Source: Streptococcus plurextorum DSM 22810
GTDB taxonomy: Bacteria > Bacillota > Bacilli > Lactobacillales > Streptococcaceae
DNA length: 64,000 nt
Reading direction: 5' to 3'
Assembly: GCF_000423745.1 (NCBI RefSeq)
Contig: NZ_AUIO01000013.1
Span: 1 to 64,000 of the forward strand
The position numbers were made by a program, and so were the translations under genes. Positions 9,226 through 18,467 of the stretch are shown in pieces (within the stretch, counting starts at the first letter, position 1; each line of letters begins with the position of its first letter). The notes under the pieces are model-generated. The model searched no databases, was not told the DNA's origin, and worked only from the letters and a program-made list of their open reading frames with translations.

Positions 9226-9402
9226 TTAAAAATGTTGTTTCAAATACCTACCAATCTGCCAACCAGTCGCTAAAAAGCTAATCCCCTTAGCAATTAGTGC
9301 AGCTGTAATAATAAGTTCTCCTCCAGTAATTTCTTCTAATTCTTCACTAGTGAGGCAGTTAGCATTTAATTTCTCATTAAAACTGGTAACATTATCCATC
9401 AT
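9226..9402 (-). CDS. Double-glycine bacteriocin-like precursor, 58 aa
   Basis: The leader contains LTSEELEEITGG and the predicted mature peptide is 30 residues, starting ELIITAALIAKGISFLATGW and ending YLKQHF. Two adjacent ATG codons are possible; the first (9402) is preferred because AGGAG then lies seven bases upstream. The peptide lies between two small membrane proteins. The leader differs from those of the other precursors, so the cluster mixes at least three leader types. Confidence 0.8.
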   Translation of the reverse strand: MMDNVTSFNEKLNANCLTSEELEEITGGELIITAALIAKGISFLATGWQIGRYLKQHF

Positions 9403-9435
9403 TAAGATACTCCTATTTCTATATGATTTACAAAA

Positions 9436-9642
9436 TTAATTACTCTTATCTATTTTGATTTCTAGCAATTTTATCTTACGTTCAACTTTACTCAAAAATA
9501 CACCTACACTAAAAAAACAATACGGGACTAGCATTTCTAGTTCAAAAGTATTTGATAAAAATGTGTATGTTAAAAATAGTGAATAAGACAGGACCACTGT
9601 AAATAAAACATGCCTCTCAGTAATAACAACCCCTTTTTTCAT
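9436..9642 (-). CDS. Small two-helix membrane protein, probable bacteriocin immunity protein
   Basis: This is a 68-residue protein with hydrophobic segments at about 10-30 and 35-51 and a lysine-rich C-terminal tail (KVERKIKLLEIKIDK). AAGGAGATG lies just ahead of the ATG and overlaps the end of the broken precursor gene upstream. Position suggests it protected against that precursor's product. It has no obvious similarity to the other small membrane protein at 8919-9116. Confidence 0.55.
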   Translation of the reverse strand: MKKGVVITERHVLFTVVLSYSLFLTYTFLSNTFELEMLVPYCFFSVGVFLSKVERKIKLLEIKIDKSN

Positions 9643-9652
9643 TTACATCTCC

Positions 9653-9850
9653 TTATGGCATGAAATATCCTGCAATGGCTCCTGCTGCAATCAAACTGCT
9701 CGCTGCCAACGCTTTCCCAGTTATTGAAAACAACACAACCCCACCTGCTGTAAATGTAATAATTAACCCACCCTAAATGTCCGTCAATTCTTGATCTGAA
9801 ATTTCTACAAAGTTAATGTCCATCTTATCCATTGTTTCAAAATTTGTCAT
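9653..9850 (-). pseudogene. Bacteriocin precursor with a stop codon at the leader cleavage site
   Basis: AAAGGA precedes an ATG and a leader that parallels the 54-residue precursor (MTNFETMDKMDINFVEISDQ, then ELTDI). Codon 26 is TAG (9773-9775 on the plus strand), directly before the GG that would be the processing site. The frame then continues for 39 codons as a hydrophobic glycine/alanine-rich mature peptide, GGLIITFTAGGVVLFSITGK, and ends GYFMP. A single substitution explains the loss. The start signals and the downstream immunity-like gene are intact. Confidence 0.75.
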
Positions 9851-9901
9851 AGTCTTTTTTCCTTTCGATTTTTATGATTGTTATGACGTTTGTATTTTCA
9901 A

Positions 9902-9946
9902 TCAAAGCATAATAATAATGTATCTAAGATATTTTAACCAGTTCAT
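9902..9946 (-). CDS. Very short ORF with a strong ribosome binding site (14 aa)
   Basis: AAGGAG lies eight bases ahead of ATG at 9946. The frame encodes MNWLKYLRYIIIML, an amphipathic and hydrophobic 14-mer; an in-frame ATG six codons earlier gives 20 residues. It is the first possible gene of the bacteriocin cluster. It could be a signal peptide-pheromone, a leader peptide, a membrane-active toxin peptide, or chance. Only the ribosome binding site supports it. Confidence 0.3.
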   Translation of the reverse strand: MNWLKYLRYIIIML

Positions 9947-9975
9947 TTTCTCAGCTCCTTTCATTTTATTATTCG

Positions 9976-10079
9976 TTTTTTTTTGAAAAATAGCGGAGCA
10001 TTTAAAGTTTATCTTGAAAATATTAAAAAGAGAGAATATGATATTCTCTCTACTTGAAAAATAACAATGCAGACACCAC
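9976..10079. repeat. Right direct-repeat copy flanking the bacteriocin island
   Basis: This is the second copy of the sequence at 7884-7984. It comprises the last codons, stop and terminator hairpin of the XRE gene. The two copies are in the same orientation about 2.1 kb apart. Confidence 0.8.
10029..10051 (-). terminator. Terminator of the XRE membrane regulator
   Basis: AGAGAGAAT and ATTCTCTCT form a stem immediately at the stop codon, followed by CTTTTT on the minus strand. A less perfect copy sits at 7936-7958 in the left repeat. Confidence 0.75.
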
Positions 10080-10607
10080 GGTACCAGCAAAGAAAATAAT
10101 AAAAATAGCCATTATCAAACCAGCAGCAAACCAAAGCTCACTTGAAAGGCTTGTTGTCACCTTTTTCGCCGGATTTAAAAAATTGAGAATGTCGGCATAA
10201 GTTTTCAACTCTCGATTTTTCAGGATGTAGAACACCTGAAAGGCTGAATAAAACACTGGTAGTAAGAGTAAAAATAATATTCCTGACACCCATTTAACAG
10301 AAAATAAATAGCGAGTTGGAAAGACAATTGAAAAAAGAAACCAAGAAGTCCCTCCTATAATAAGCCACTTCTTCAATTGCGATTGGTCAACGTGATGTTT
10401 CATCATATCCAGATCTCCTTTGATTAGATTATCCAAGGAGACATCGAAACATGTTGCTATTAACAAGAGTGAGTTGATATCTGGATAGGTTTTACCACGT
10501 TCCCAGTTAGAAATCGTCTGACGCGACACATAAAGTTTCTCTGCTAACTTCTCTTGTGAGAAATCTCGACTTTTTCGTAAATCAACTAAACGCTTGTGTA
10601 ACTCCAT
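10050..10607 (-). CDS. XRE-family regulator with C-terminal membrane helices
   Basis: The 185-residue protein has an N-terminal helix-turn-helix (residues about 4-60; SQEKLAEKLYVSRQTISNWE). Three hydrophobic segments follow: about 83-100, 106-128 and 155-182. Membrane-tethered XRE regulators of this shape are common in streptococci. It is transcribed toward the bacteriocin island and its 3' end supplies the direct repeat. Control of the neighbouring peptides is possible but not shown by the sequence. It shares architecture with the shorter protein at 16438-16782. Confidence 0.8.
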   Translation of the reverse strand: MELHKRLVDLRKSRDFSQEKLAEKLYVSRQTISNWERGKTYPDINSLLLIATCFDVSLDNLIKGDLDMMKHHVDQSQLKKWLIIGGTSWFLFSIVFPTRYLFSVKWVSGILFLLLLPVFYSAFQVFYILKNRELKTYADILNFLNPAKKVTTSLSSELWFAAGLIMAIFIIFFAGTVVSALLFFK

Positions 10608-10745
10608 TTTTGATCTCCTTGATCATTTCAGTCTAATCTTTTTTATCAAGTTTACCATAAAACGGCTTTGTCAGACTACGTTTTTATGTGACAAAAGTCT
10701 TTGACAGCTTGATATGATGCCTTTTTCATGACCTTGACTGTCTTG

Positions 10746-13700
10746 TCAATCTGTCTGTTTGCGTTCTTTGATTTGGACAAAGGCCTCACCAAAGGTGACG
10801 AGTTCTTCTAGTATCTCATAATCTTTTTTGTTTCGGATATCAAAGATGACTTCGATTTTTCCTTGATGCTCACTGATACGAGCTTTAAGATTTGTCTTAG
10901 ATAGAGCCTCAAAGAAATCTTGCGTTAAAAACATGGCTTGCGCAGCTTTTTCAAAACGAACCGTGAGGTTGTTATCTTTTTTCTCAACCAACTCGGCAAA
11001 AACAGCATCCATATAAGCTTTAACAAGGCCGATTTCAAGGAGATAGGCCACTTGGTCTGGGTACTCGCCAAAGCGATCTATGAGCTCATCTTGAAGATTC
11101 TGATAATCTTCCCTGGTCTCCAATTCACGAATGCGTTTGTAAATTTCGATTTTTTGGCGCTCATCTGTCATATAATCACTCGGCAAATAGGCATCAATTT
11201 GCAGGCTAATTTCAGCGTTGCCCTTACGGCGAGCTTGTGATTTGCCTTGTTTTTTAGCGATAGCTTCTTCAAGTAATTGGGAATAGAGCTCAAACCCAAC
11301 GGAATCAATGAAACCACTCTGCGATGCACCTAAGATATTGCCAGCTCCGCGAATGGATAAATCTCGCATGGCAATTTTAAATCCAGAGCCCAGTTCTGTA
11401 AAGCCTTTGATAGCGTCTAGCCTTTTTTCCGAAACTTCCGTCAAAATCTTGTCAGGACGGTACATGAGATAAGCATAAGCGATACGATTACTACGACCCA
11501 CGCGCCCACGTAATTGATAAAGGGTAGACAGTCCCATGTGATCGGCATTCTCAATGAAAAGGGTATTGACATTTGAAATATCGACACCTGTCTCAATAAT
11601 CGTCGTTGCCACCAGCACATCGTAAGCACCATCAATAAAGTCAAGCAGGGTATTTTCCAGTAAAACTTCACTCATCTGCCCATGGACAAAGCCAATAGAA
11701 GCCTCAGGTACTAACTCTTGCAATTCGGAAACCTTCTGATCGATGGTATCCACCTTATTGTAAACGTAAAATACCTGACCACCGCGATCCATTTCCCGCA
11801 AGATTGCTTCACGAATCAGTCCCGGATTAGTTTCCATGACATAAGTCTGAACTGGATAGCGATTGGTCGGTGGGGTTTCAATAACCGACAAATCACGAAT
11901 GCCAAGCATGGACATGTGTAAGGTTCTAGGAATCGGCGTTGCTGTCAAGGTCAGCACATCAACCTTTGTCTTAAGCTCTTTGAGTTTTTCCTTGTGCTTG
12001 ACACCAAAACGCTGTTCTTCGTCAATGACAATCAAACCCAAATCTGAAAACGTAACATCTTTTGACAGGAGACGATGCGTACCGATGATGATGTCAATCT
12101 GACCTTTTGATAATTTTTCAAGGGTTTCTGATTGCTCTTTTTTACTTTGAAAACGGCTGAGAACACCGACATTGACCGCGTAATTTTCAAAACGCTCTTT
12201 GAAGTTGGTATAGTGCTGCTGAGCAAGGACTGTGGTTGGTACCAAGACAGCCACTTGTTTGTTGTCATTGACAGCTTTAAAGGCTGCTCGCATGGCGACT
12301 TCTGTCTTACCAAACCCAACATCTCCCACCAAGAGACGATCCATGGGGCTATCTGACTCCATATCTTTTTTGATTTCCTTGACAGAGCGCAGCTGGTCTT
12401 CTGTCTCTGCGTAAGGAAAATCATCATCAAATTCCCTTTGACTTTCATCATCAGGAGAAAAAGCAAAGCCTTTCAGTTGGCTACGTTCCGCGTAGAGTTT
12501 TAGCAGGTCATCTGCGATGTCTTCGACTTGCTTTGTAACCTTAGATTTGGTCTTTTGAAAACGCCCATCATTAAGCTTGTTAATTTTGGGTTCTTTGCCA
12601 TCTGCCGAAACATACTTGGACAGAGTCTCAATCTGCTCAACTGGTAAAGAAATTGTCGAAGCGTCTTGGTACTGAATGGTGACATAATCACGGTGAATCC
12701 CTTTAATTTCAATGGTTTCAATACCTAGATACTTACCGATACCATGAACCTGATGAACAACATAATCCCCTTTTTCCAGCTCATTGTAATCCTTGAGACG
12801 CTCGGCATTGCTAACATGCTGACGACGAATGCGACGTTTGACTTTTTTATGGAAAATTTCTTTTTCCGTTATCAAGACCAACTTTTGATCTGCAAAGTAA
12901 AAACCATTTGAGAGATGACCTTGTATGAGCTGTACTTGACCAATCTGAACGTCATCTGCCTCAACAATCGGTAAGTCTAGGCCATATTCAGACAAGGTTG
13001 CCTGTAATTTTTCAAGACCTGCAAAACTATCTGACTGAAGTAACACCGTCGCACGATTTTTCTGATAGCGATGCACCTCATCTACCAACATGGGAAATTG
13101 ATTGAAAAACTCCTGCATAGGGTACTGGGTGAAATTGTGAATCACGTTAAACTTAATGTTGCCCAGACCTTTGTGGAAATTTGAAAAGACTGTCGCAGGT
13201 TGATAAGCTCTTAGTGACGGATAGGATTCTGCAAAGTAAGTTTGGTCAGATATCGCCTTTCCTTGCTGTAAACCATCTGTCAAGTACGTTGCCACTTCGA
13301 GATCAAAACGAGCGTTACGGTCTATCAATTTTTGAAAATCATCAAAAAAGATTGGTGTTCCTATTGGGAGATAATCTAAGAGAGTATAGGTCTTTTCGTA
13401 GAAATAAGATAAAAACTTCCGTAAATCTTTATGTTTGTAGCCATCTTTTGAGACCTCTAGGACTTCACTTAGATAGGCATATTGCGGACTAGCCTTGTCT
13501 GATTTTTGCAAAGCCTTTTCCAGTCGGCTAATGCCTCGCTCGAAATCATCACGGGTCAACACCATATCATCAGCTGGGCTAAGTAAAATCTCTTCCAAAG
13601 TCTCTAGAGATTTCTGGCTTTCCGTGTCAAAACGCCTAATCCCATCAATCTCATCGCCAAAAAACTCCAGACGATAAGTCTGATCACTTTTACTGTCATA

Positions 13701-14249
13701 GATATCTAAAATATCCCCGCGACGGCTAAACTCCCCTGGGCTCATGACCTGATTAACCTTGATATATCCCATGGTAATCAGCTGATGCGTTAAAAACTCC
13801 AGGTCGACTTCACTACCTACTCTTAGGGTCAAAAGCTGAGCTACATAGTCCCTAGGGTTTGGCAAGAGCACACGCGTCCCTACCAAACTAACCAAAAGAA
13901 TGCCTGTTGCAGAATCATCTAAGAGAAAATTCAACGCATTGACACGCGCAACAGCCTTATCTTTTGAAGCTAGGATAAACTCCGCAGCCGCCATATCATC
14001 TGCAAAAAATTGGTAAATGTGGTTTTCTCCCACCAAACTTGCTAAATCACTAGCAAGATGATCAGCCTCATTTTGAGTGGCAGTCACAATCACCAATTTT
14101 CCAGCATTTTGCTTAAAGTAAGAAGCAATAGCCAGAGTTTTCGTGGCACCAGAAAACCCCATAACTAACTGACGCGCTAGCAAACTCCCTTTATCTTGCC
14201 ACTCCTGCAGGCTTTTATGTTGGCCAAATACACCTAAAATATCAGCCAT
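10746..14249 (-). CDS. mfd: Transcription-repair coupling factor
   Basis: Mfd removes RNA polymerase stalled at lesions and recruits UvrABC. The 1167-residue product has the UvrB-like N-terminal module, the polymerase-interacting region, the superfamily 2 translocase with Walker [10 protein letters not shown] and the DEEQ box ([10 protein letters not shown]), the TRG motif region and the C-terminal regulatory domain. Length is standard. It overlaps the 3' end of pth by eight bases, so the two genes are coupled. Confidence 0.97.
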   Translation of the reverse strand: MADILGVFGQHKSLQEWQDKGSLLARQLVMGFSGATKTLAIASYFKQNAGKLVIVTATQNEADHLASDLASLVGENHIYQFFADDMAAAEFILASKDKAVARVNALNFLLDDSATGILLVSLVGTRVLLPNPRDYVAQLLTLRVGSEVDLEFLTHQLITMGYIKVNQVMSPGEFSRRGDILDIYDSKSDQTYRLEFFGDEIDGIRRFDTESQKSLETLEEILLSPADDMVLTRDDFERGISRLEKALQKSDKASPQYAYLSEVLEVSKDGYKHKDLRKFLSYFYEKTYTLLDYLPIGTPIFFDDFQKLIDRNARFDLEVATYLTDGLQQGKAISDQTYFAESYPSLRAYQPATVFSNFHKGLGNIKFNVIHNFTQYPMQEFFNQFPMLVDEVHRYQKNRATVLLQSDSFAGLEKLQATLSEYGLDLPIVEADDVQIGQVQLIQGHLSNGFYFADQKLVLITEKEIFHKKVKRRIRRQHVSNAERLKDYNELEKGDYVVHQVHGIGKYLGIETIEIKGIHRDYVTIQYQDASTISLPVEQIETLSKYVSADGKEPKINKLNDGRFQKTKSKVTKQVEDIADDLLKLYAERSQLKGFAFSPDDESQREFDDDFPYAETEDQLRSVKEIKKDMESDSPMDRLLVGDVGFGKTEVAMRAAFKAVNDNKQVAVLVPTTVLAQQHYTNFKERFENYAVNVGVLSRFQSKKEQSETLEKLSKGQIDIIIGTHRLLSKDVTFSDLGLIVIDEEQRFGVKHKEKLKELKTKVDVLTLTATPIPRTLHMSMLGIRDLSVIETPPTNRYPVQTYVMETNPGLIREAILREMDRGGQVFYVYNKVDTIDQKVSELQELVPEASIGFVHGQMSEVLLENTLLDFIDGAYDVLVATTIIETGVDISNVNTLFIENADHMGLSTLYQLRGRVGRSNRIAYAYLMYRPDKILTEVSEKRLDAIKGFTELGSGFKIAMRDLSIRGAGNILGASQSGFIDSVGFELYSQLLEEAIAKKQGKSQARRKGNAEISLQIDAYLPSDYMTDERQKIEIYKRIRELETREDYQNLQDELIDRFGEYPDQVAYLLEIGLVKAYMDAVFAELVEKKDNNLTVRFEKAAQAMFLTQDFFEALSKTNLKARISEHQGKIEVIFDIRNKKDYEILEELVTFGEAFVQIKERKQTD

Positions 14250-14811
14250 TATAATGCCTCATGGTTGCTTCAAAGTCATTGGTTTTTAGATAATAGCGGA
14301 GCGACTCAACTACCTTATCTAAGGTTTGTTGAATAGTAATGTAATCGTCATCTTCAAATTTTCCTAAAACATGGTTAGGCACAGACTTGCCAGATTTTGG
14401 TCGACCAATACCGACTTTGATACGGTCAAACACTTGAGTCCCTGTTTCTGCAATGATAGACTTAATGCCATTGTGTCCGCCTGCAGAACCTTTTTGACGA
14501 AAACGAATCTTTCCTAAATCCATATCCAAATCATCATAAATAACAATAAAATCCTCAATGGGGATATTATAATAAGCCAATAAAGCACGAACAGCTAAGC
14601 CTGATAGATTCATAAAGGTCGTCGGCTTAACGAGATAAACCTTCTCCCCTTCTAAAAATGCAGAGCCAACCTCTGCTTTAAAGGTTTTATTTTCTGAAAA
14701 GTTGACAGATAATTCTTTTGCTAATAAATCTATGGCCATGAAGCCGATATTGTGCTTGGTTTCATGGTACTTAGAGCCTGGATTTCCCAGACCAACAATC
14801 AATTTAACCAC
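14242..14811 (-). CDS. pth: Peptidyl-tRNA hydrolase
   Basis: Pth releases peptides from prematurely dropped peptidyl-tRNA. The 189-residue product begins (M)[20 protein letters not shown], with the conserved N and H of the active site, and contains the [13 protein letters not shown] stretch. The start is GTG at 14811: the frame is open further upstream, but that extension is not part of the family fold, and AAAGAG precedes the GTG. It is coupled to mfd. Confidence 0.95.
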   Translation of the reverse strand: MVKLIVGLGNPGSKYHETKHNIGFMAIDLLAKELSVNFSENKTFKAEVGSAFLEGEKVYLVKPTTFMNLSGLAVRALLAYYNIPIEDFIVIYDDLDMDLGKIRFRQKGSAGGHNGIKSIIAETGTQVFDRIKVGIGRPKSGKSVPNHVLGKFEDDDYITIQQTLDKVVESLRYYLKTNDFEATMRHYNG

Positions 14812-14884
14812 TTTTGTTCTCTTTCTATATTTTTCTTTTTTACCAAAGACCAAAAAGGCTGGAAACTCTTTTCCAACCACTTTG

Positions 14885-15220
14885 TTAGTCTAATTCTGCC
14901 CTACTAAAGAGGTCTGTAATTAAATCTGTGTTATCACATGCTTGTTTGAATGCTAGGGCAAAGTCTTTCAAAACAGCTGAATTCGTTGAGTAAGCACAGA
15001 ACATACTTCCCTCGGAATCAAAGTCAATCTCCTCAGATAAATCTGGTCTTTTTTCTTCTAAAAAAACACGCGCTAGACCTTCCCAATCATAGCCATTTCC
15101 TTCAAAACCCTCATCAGCTCTGCTATCAAACAAATCCTGTAAATAACTACCAACCTCCAGACAAAGCGAAGTAGAGTCGCCGTGTTCCGTCAAGAAAAAT
15201 GGTGTAAATTCAGACATCAT
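14885..15220 (-). CDS. Imm51-like immunity-domain protein
   Basis: This is a 111-residue acidic protein whose central motifs [14 protein letters not shown] and [12 protein letters not shown] match what I know of the immunity protein 51 family, usually linked to polymorphic toxins. It lies ten bases before the ychF stop on the same strand, preceded by AAAGGAG, and no toxin gene is adjacent. Two ATG codons in tandem make the first residue ambiguous. The family assignment is from motif memory and should be confirmed by a profile search. Confidence 0.6.
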   Translation of the reverse strand: MMSEFTPFFLTEHGDSTSLCLEVGSYLQDLFDSRADEGFEGNGYDWEGLARVFLEEKRPDLSEEIDFDSEGSMFCAYSTNSAVLKDFALAFKQACDNTDLITDLFSRAELD

Positions 15221-15229
15221 ATATCTCCT

Positions 15230-16345
15230 TTAAACGTTAAAGCGGAATTCCATGATATCCCCATCTTGAACCACATACTCTTTTCCTTCTTCACGAAGGC
15301 GTCCAGCTTCCTTAACAGCTTTCTCAGAGCCGTACTGAATCAAATCATCATAGGACATGGTGACGGCACGGATAAAGCCTTTTTCAAAGTCTGAGTGGAT
15401 AATACCAGCACATTGAGGGGCTTTCATACCACGCTTAAAGGTCCAAGCACGCACCTCTTTTTCCCCTGCTGTAAAGTAGGTGCCAAGTCCAAGCAAGTGG
15501 TAGGCTGCACGGGTCAATTTATCCACGCCAGATTCTGTTAAACCAAGTGCTTCCAAAAACTCACCCTTGTCTTCATCGTCTAGTTCTGAAATTTCTTCTT
15601 CTGCACGGGCTGAAATGACCACCACTTCTGCATTTTCTGTTGCCGCAAAGTCACGGATTTGCTGCACATAGCTGATAGAGTCAGGATCTGCTACCTTGTC
15701 TTCATCGACGTTGGCAACATAGAGGACTGGTTTAGTGGTCAAGAGGAAGAGTTGCTTAACGATTTTTTGTTCTTCATCTGTGAAGTCAACTGTACGGGCA
15801 GATCTTCCGTCTTCTAGGACAGGTTTGATTTTTTCAAGGACTGCAAATTCTGCGACAGAATCCTTGTCTTTTTGTGTACGGGCCATTTTTTCTACACGCG
15901 CATAACGCTTGTTGATACTCTCTAGGTCCGCCAAAATCAATTCTAGGTTAATAGTGTCAATATCTGCGATTGGGTCAACAAAGGCGTCTTCACGGCCTTG
16001 TTCACGCATGACATTTTCATCATCAAAGGCACGCACCACGTGGACAATGGCATCAACCTCACGGATATTGGCCAAGAATTTGTTTCCAAGTCCTTCACCT
16101 TTAGAGGCACCTTTTACGATGCCGGCAATATCGGTAAATTCAAAAGTCGTTGGCACTGTCTTTTTAGGGGTGATGAGCTCTGTCAACTTCTGCAAACGCT
16201 CATCAGGCACTTCTACCATGCCGACGTTTGGATCAATGGTCGCGAAAGGATAGTTTGCTGCCTCTGCTCCTGCCTTGGTAATTGCGTTAAATAGGGTTGA
16301 TTTACCAACGTTTGGCAAACCGACGATTCCTGCTGTTAAAGCCAT
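15230..16345 (-). CDS. ychF: Redox-regulated ATPase YchF
   Basis: YchF is an Obg-related P-loop protein that binds the ribosome and prefers ATP. The 371-residue product shows the G1 motif GLPNVGKSTLFNA at residues 8-20, FTDIAGIVKGA (G3), and the C-terminal TGS-type region ending DGDIMEFRFNV. Length is standard. It is in the conserved DUF951-ychF-pth-mfd order, although an XRE gene is inserted upstream. Confidence 0.97.
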   Translation of the reverse strand: MALTAGIVGLPNVGKSTLFNAITKAGAEAANYPFATIDPNVGMVEVPDERLQKLTELITPKKTVPTTFEFTDIAGIVKGASKGEGLGNKFLANIREVDAIVHVVRAFDDENVMREQGREDAFVDPIADIDTINLELILADLESINKRYARVEKMARTQKDKDSVAEFAVLEKIKPVLEDGRSARTVDFTDEEQKIVKQLFLLTTKPVLYVANVDEDKVADPDSISYVQQIRDFAATENAEVVVISARAEEEISELDDEDKGEFLEALGLTESGVDKLTRAAYHLLGLGTYFTAGEKEVRAWTFKRGMKAPQCAGIIHSDFEKGFIRAVTMSYDDLIQYGSEKAVKEAGRLREEGKEYVVQDGDIMEFRFNV

Positions 16346-16437
16346 GTTTTTTTACTCTCCAATTAAAAATTCAATCATGACTATTATAGCAGAAAAGATG
16401 AGAAAAATCCTGCCAAATGATAGGATTGTAAGATTTA

Positions 16438-16782
16438 TCAAAATTTCTGCAAAATTCTCATCGCTGCAGCAAATAAGCCAAAGGCTATTATCATGATTGG
16501 GATAAGAACCCACCAATAATTAGCAAGAAACTCCCAAACATTCATTTTTCCTAGTTGTTCCACCACAATTTCCTTCTCAGGCTCTTTTCCTAAAACCAGA
16601 TAATCCAGACTAACACCAAAGATTTCTGCTAGCTGGACCAGTTTGTCAATATCTGGCGTGGCTTCGCCATTTTCCCACTTGGAAACAGCCTGACGGGAAA
16701 TATAGAGTTTCTCTGCCAATTCATCTTGTGATAGGTTCTTGGCTGTGCGTAAAACTCGAATTTGCTGTGCTAACTGCTTCAT
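16438..16782 (-). CDS. Small XRE-family regulator with one membrane helix
   Basis: The 114-residue protein has an N-terminal helix-turn-helix (SQDELAEKLYISRQAVSKWE at about 18-37). A single hydrophobic C-terminal helix follows at about 89-107. GGAGGAAATAATC precedes the ATG. It lies between DUF951 and ychF. The shape suggests a membrane-tethered regulator; the target is unknown. Confidence 0.78.
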   Translation of the reverse strand: MKQLAQQIRVLRTAKNLSQDELAEKLYISRQAVSKWENGEATPDIDKLVQLAEIFGVSLDYLVLGKEPEKEIVVEQLGKMNVWEFLANYWWVLIPIMIIAFGLFAAAMRILQKF

Positions 16783-16885
16783 GATTATTTCCTCCTCTTT
16801 TTTCTAAGTCTATTATAGTTTAGAACGGAATGGTTGATTAGCACTTTTTATGAAAAATTCGCAACCAGCAGTTGCAAACTGTCAA

Positions 16886-17089
16886 CTAGGCTTCACTTGG
16901 TAGAACTTGTTTCATTTTTCGTTCAAAATCATGTCGGCTCATCATGACCACATGGTCACAGTTGCTGCAACGGATTTTAATATCCGCTCCCAGACGAACA
17001 ACCTCCCACTTATTTGCCTTCTTGCCGGTCGATTTAATGACACAGGCATGAGGCTTTTTCATTTCGACAAAGGTTCCTAATTGGTACAT
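16886..17089 (-). CDS. DUF951 family protein
   Basis: This is a 67-residue protein beginning MYQLGTFVEMKKPHACVIKS, with a CSNCDHVVMMSR zinc-ribbon-like motif. The family is conserved beside dnaN in streptococci and related bacteria and its biochemical role is not known. The start at 17089 is fixed by AAGGAG seven bases upstream; the longer frame has no such site. Confidence 0.85.
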   Translation of the reverse strand: MYQLGTFVEMKKPHACVIKSTGKKANKWEVVRLGADIKIRCSNCDHVVMMSRHDFERKMKQVLPSEA

Positions 17090-17151
17090 AAATGCTCCTT
17101 TAGATTTCTTTTTTGTCATTATATCAAAAACTTATCTGCTCTGCTATCATC

Positions 17152-17177
17152 AAAAAAACTCCGCCATTAGGCAGAGT
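17152..17177 (-). terminator. Terminator after dnaN
   Basis: On the minus strand ACTCTGCC and GGCGGAGT form a stem followed by seven T residues, six bases beyond the dnaN stop codon. Confidence 0.85.
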
Positions 17178-17182
17178 CATTA

Positions 17183-18316
17183 TCAGTTTGTACGAACTGG
17201 CGTAATGAGTTGAATGAAATTCTCACTGTTGTCACCAGGCGTTAGCGTAAATGGACGGACTGGAGAAATAAAACGAACAGTTACAGTGTCACTCTTAATA
17301 ACTTTTAAGGCATCAATCAAATAGGTTGGGTTAAAACTGATGGTTAAATCGTTACCACTGAGGGTTTCAATATCAATTTCTTCATTAACCTTACCAACTT
17401 CAGGGGAGTTGACATGGGCACTGACTTTACCAGAAACAATCTCTAATTTTACAGTTCCACTTTGGCTAGCATTTGAAATGAGTTGCGCACGCTCCATTGA
17501 ATGACGAAGAGAAGTCGTGTTAAAAGTCACTTCTGTTTCAAAAGTATTTGTCAAAAGACGGTCAGTATCTGGATAATTTCCCTCTAAAAGACGTGTATAG
17601 AATGACGTATGCTCGCTTCTAAACAAAACTTGACTTGGAGATAAAAATACTTCTACCTGTTCAATATCATCACCAAAAACAGCTGAAAATTCACGAAGTG
17701 AGCGGCTTGGAATAACGACGTCAAAATCATCAAAGACTTTCTCTAAATCAATTTGTCTTTGACTCATGCGATGAGAGTCTGTTGCCACTGCTTTAAAACG
17801 ATTAGTTTTCAAAGTCATGTGGACACCTGTTAAAATAGGACGACTTTCCTGTGTACTTGCTGCAAATGCCGTTTGAGCAATAATGGATTTCAACATTTTT
17901 GTTTCCAACAAAAGTGGATGAGTGGTTGTCATTTCTTGGAGACGAGGGTATTGGTCAATATCCTTTCCTTTAAGCGTGATTTCAGATTTACCACTTCTAA
18001 TCACCACCTGGTGATGCTCAATTTCTTCAAAATCAAGGCTAACATCTGGTAAGCTTGAGACAATATTGATAAAGAAGTTAGCTTCTAATAAGATGCTACC
18101 TGGCTCTGTAATTAAAAGCCCTGCGTTCTCATCCTCACTAGAAATGGTATTTTCAATTGAAATTTGCCCATTTGACCCTGTCAAAGTGATGGTTGATTTT
18201 GTAATGTCTAATTTAAGACTAGATAAAATAGGGATTGCATTTTTTGAGGAGATGGCACGTTTAGTTGCATTTAAAGCCTGAAGAAAATAAGCTTTATTGA
18301 TAGAAAATTGAATCAT
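17183..18316 (-). CDS. dnaN: DNA polymerase III sliding clamp (beta subunit)
   Basis: The 377-residue clamp encircles DNA and tethers the replicative polymerase. The three repeated clamp domains are represented by the N-terminal INKAYFLQALNATKRA, the middle TGVHMTLKTNRFKAVATDSH and the C-terminal FNPTYLIDALKVI with the terminal ITPVRTN. AAAGGAG precedes the ATG. It follows dnaA with a 151-base gap that carries DnaA boxes. Confidence 0.97.
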   Translation of the reverse strand: MIQFSINKAYFLQALNATKRAISSKNAIPILSSLKLDITKSTITLTGSNGQISIENTISSEDENAGLLITEPGSILLEANFFINIVSSLPDVSLDFEEIEHHQVVIRSGKSEITLKGKDIDQYPRLQEMTTTHPLLLETKMLKSIIAQTAFAASTQESRPILTGVHMTLKTNRFKAVATDSHRMSQRQIDLEKVFDDFDVVIPSRSLREFSAVFGDDIEQVEVFLSPSQVLFRSEHTSFYTRLLEGNYPDTDRLLTNTFETEVTFNTTSLRHSMERAQLISNASQSGTVKLEIVSGKVSAHVNSPEVGKVNEEIDIETLSGNDLTISFNPTYLIDALKVIKSDTVTVRFISPVRPFTLTPGDNSENFIQLITPVRTN

Positions 18317-18467
18317 AGATTCTCCTTTAGTTATTAAGTATTAGATTAGTAGTAGTAGTAGGTCTTGTGGATAAAGTGGAAAAATAGGCTTGATTCATAC
18401 TGACTCTGGCCTTATACTTGTGCACAACTTGTGGAAAACTTTGCAATAATCGTTTCTTTTTCCACAC
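18317..18467. other. oriC: dnaA-dnaN intergenic region with DnaA boxes
   Basis: A perfect DnaA box lies at 18366-18374 (TTATCCACA on the minus strand), with one-mismatch boxes at 18430-18438 and 18458-18466 (TTTTCCACA type). Together with the dnaA-parB gap this region makes up the likely origin, as in other streptococci. Confidence 0.75.

Noticed and set aside
9902..10090. A 62-codon open frame starting inside the XRE gene
   Set aside because: It begins within XRE coding sequence and crosses its terminator; only the last 14-20 codons have a ribosome binding site.
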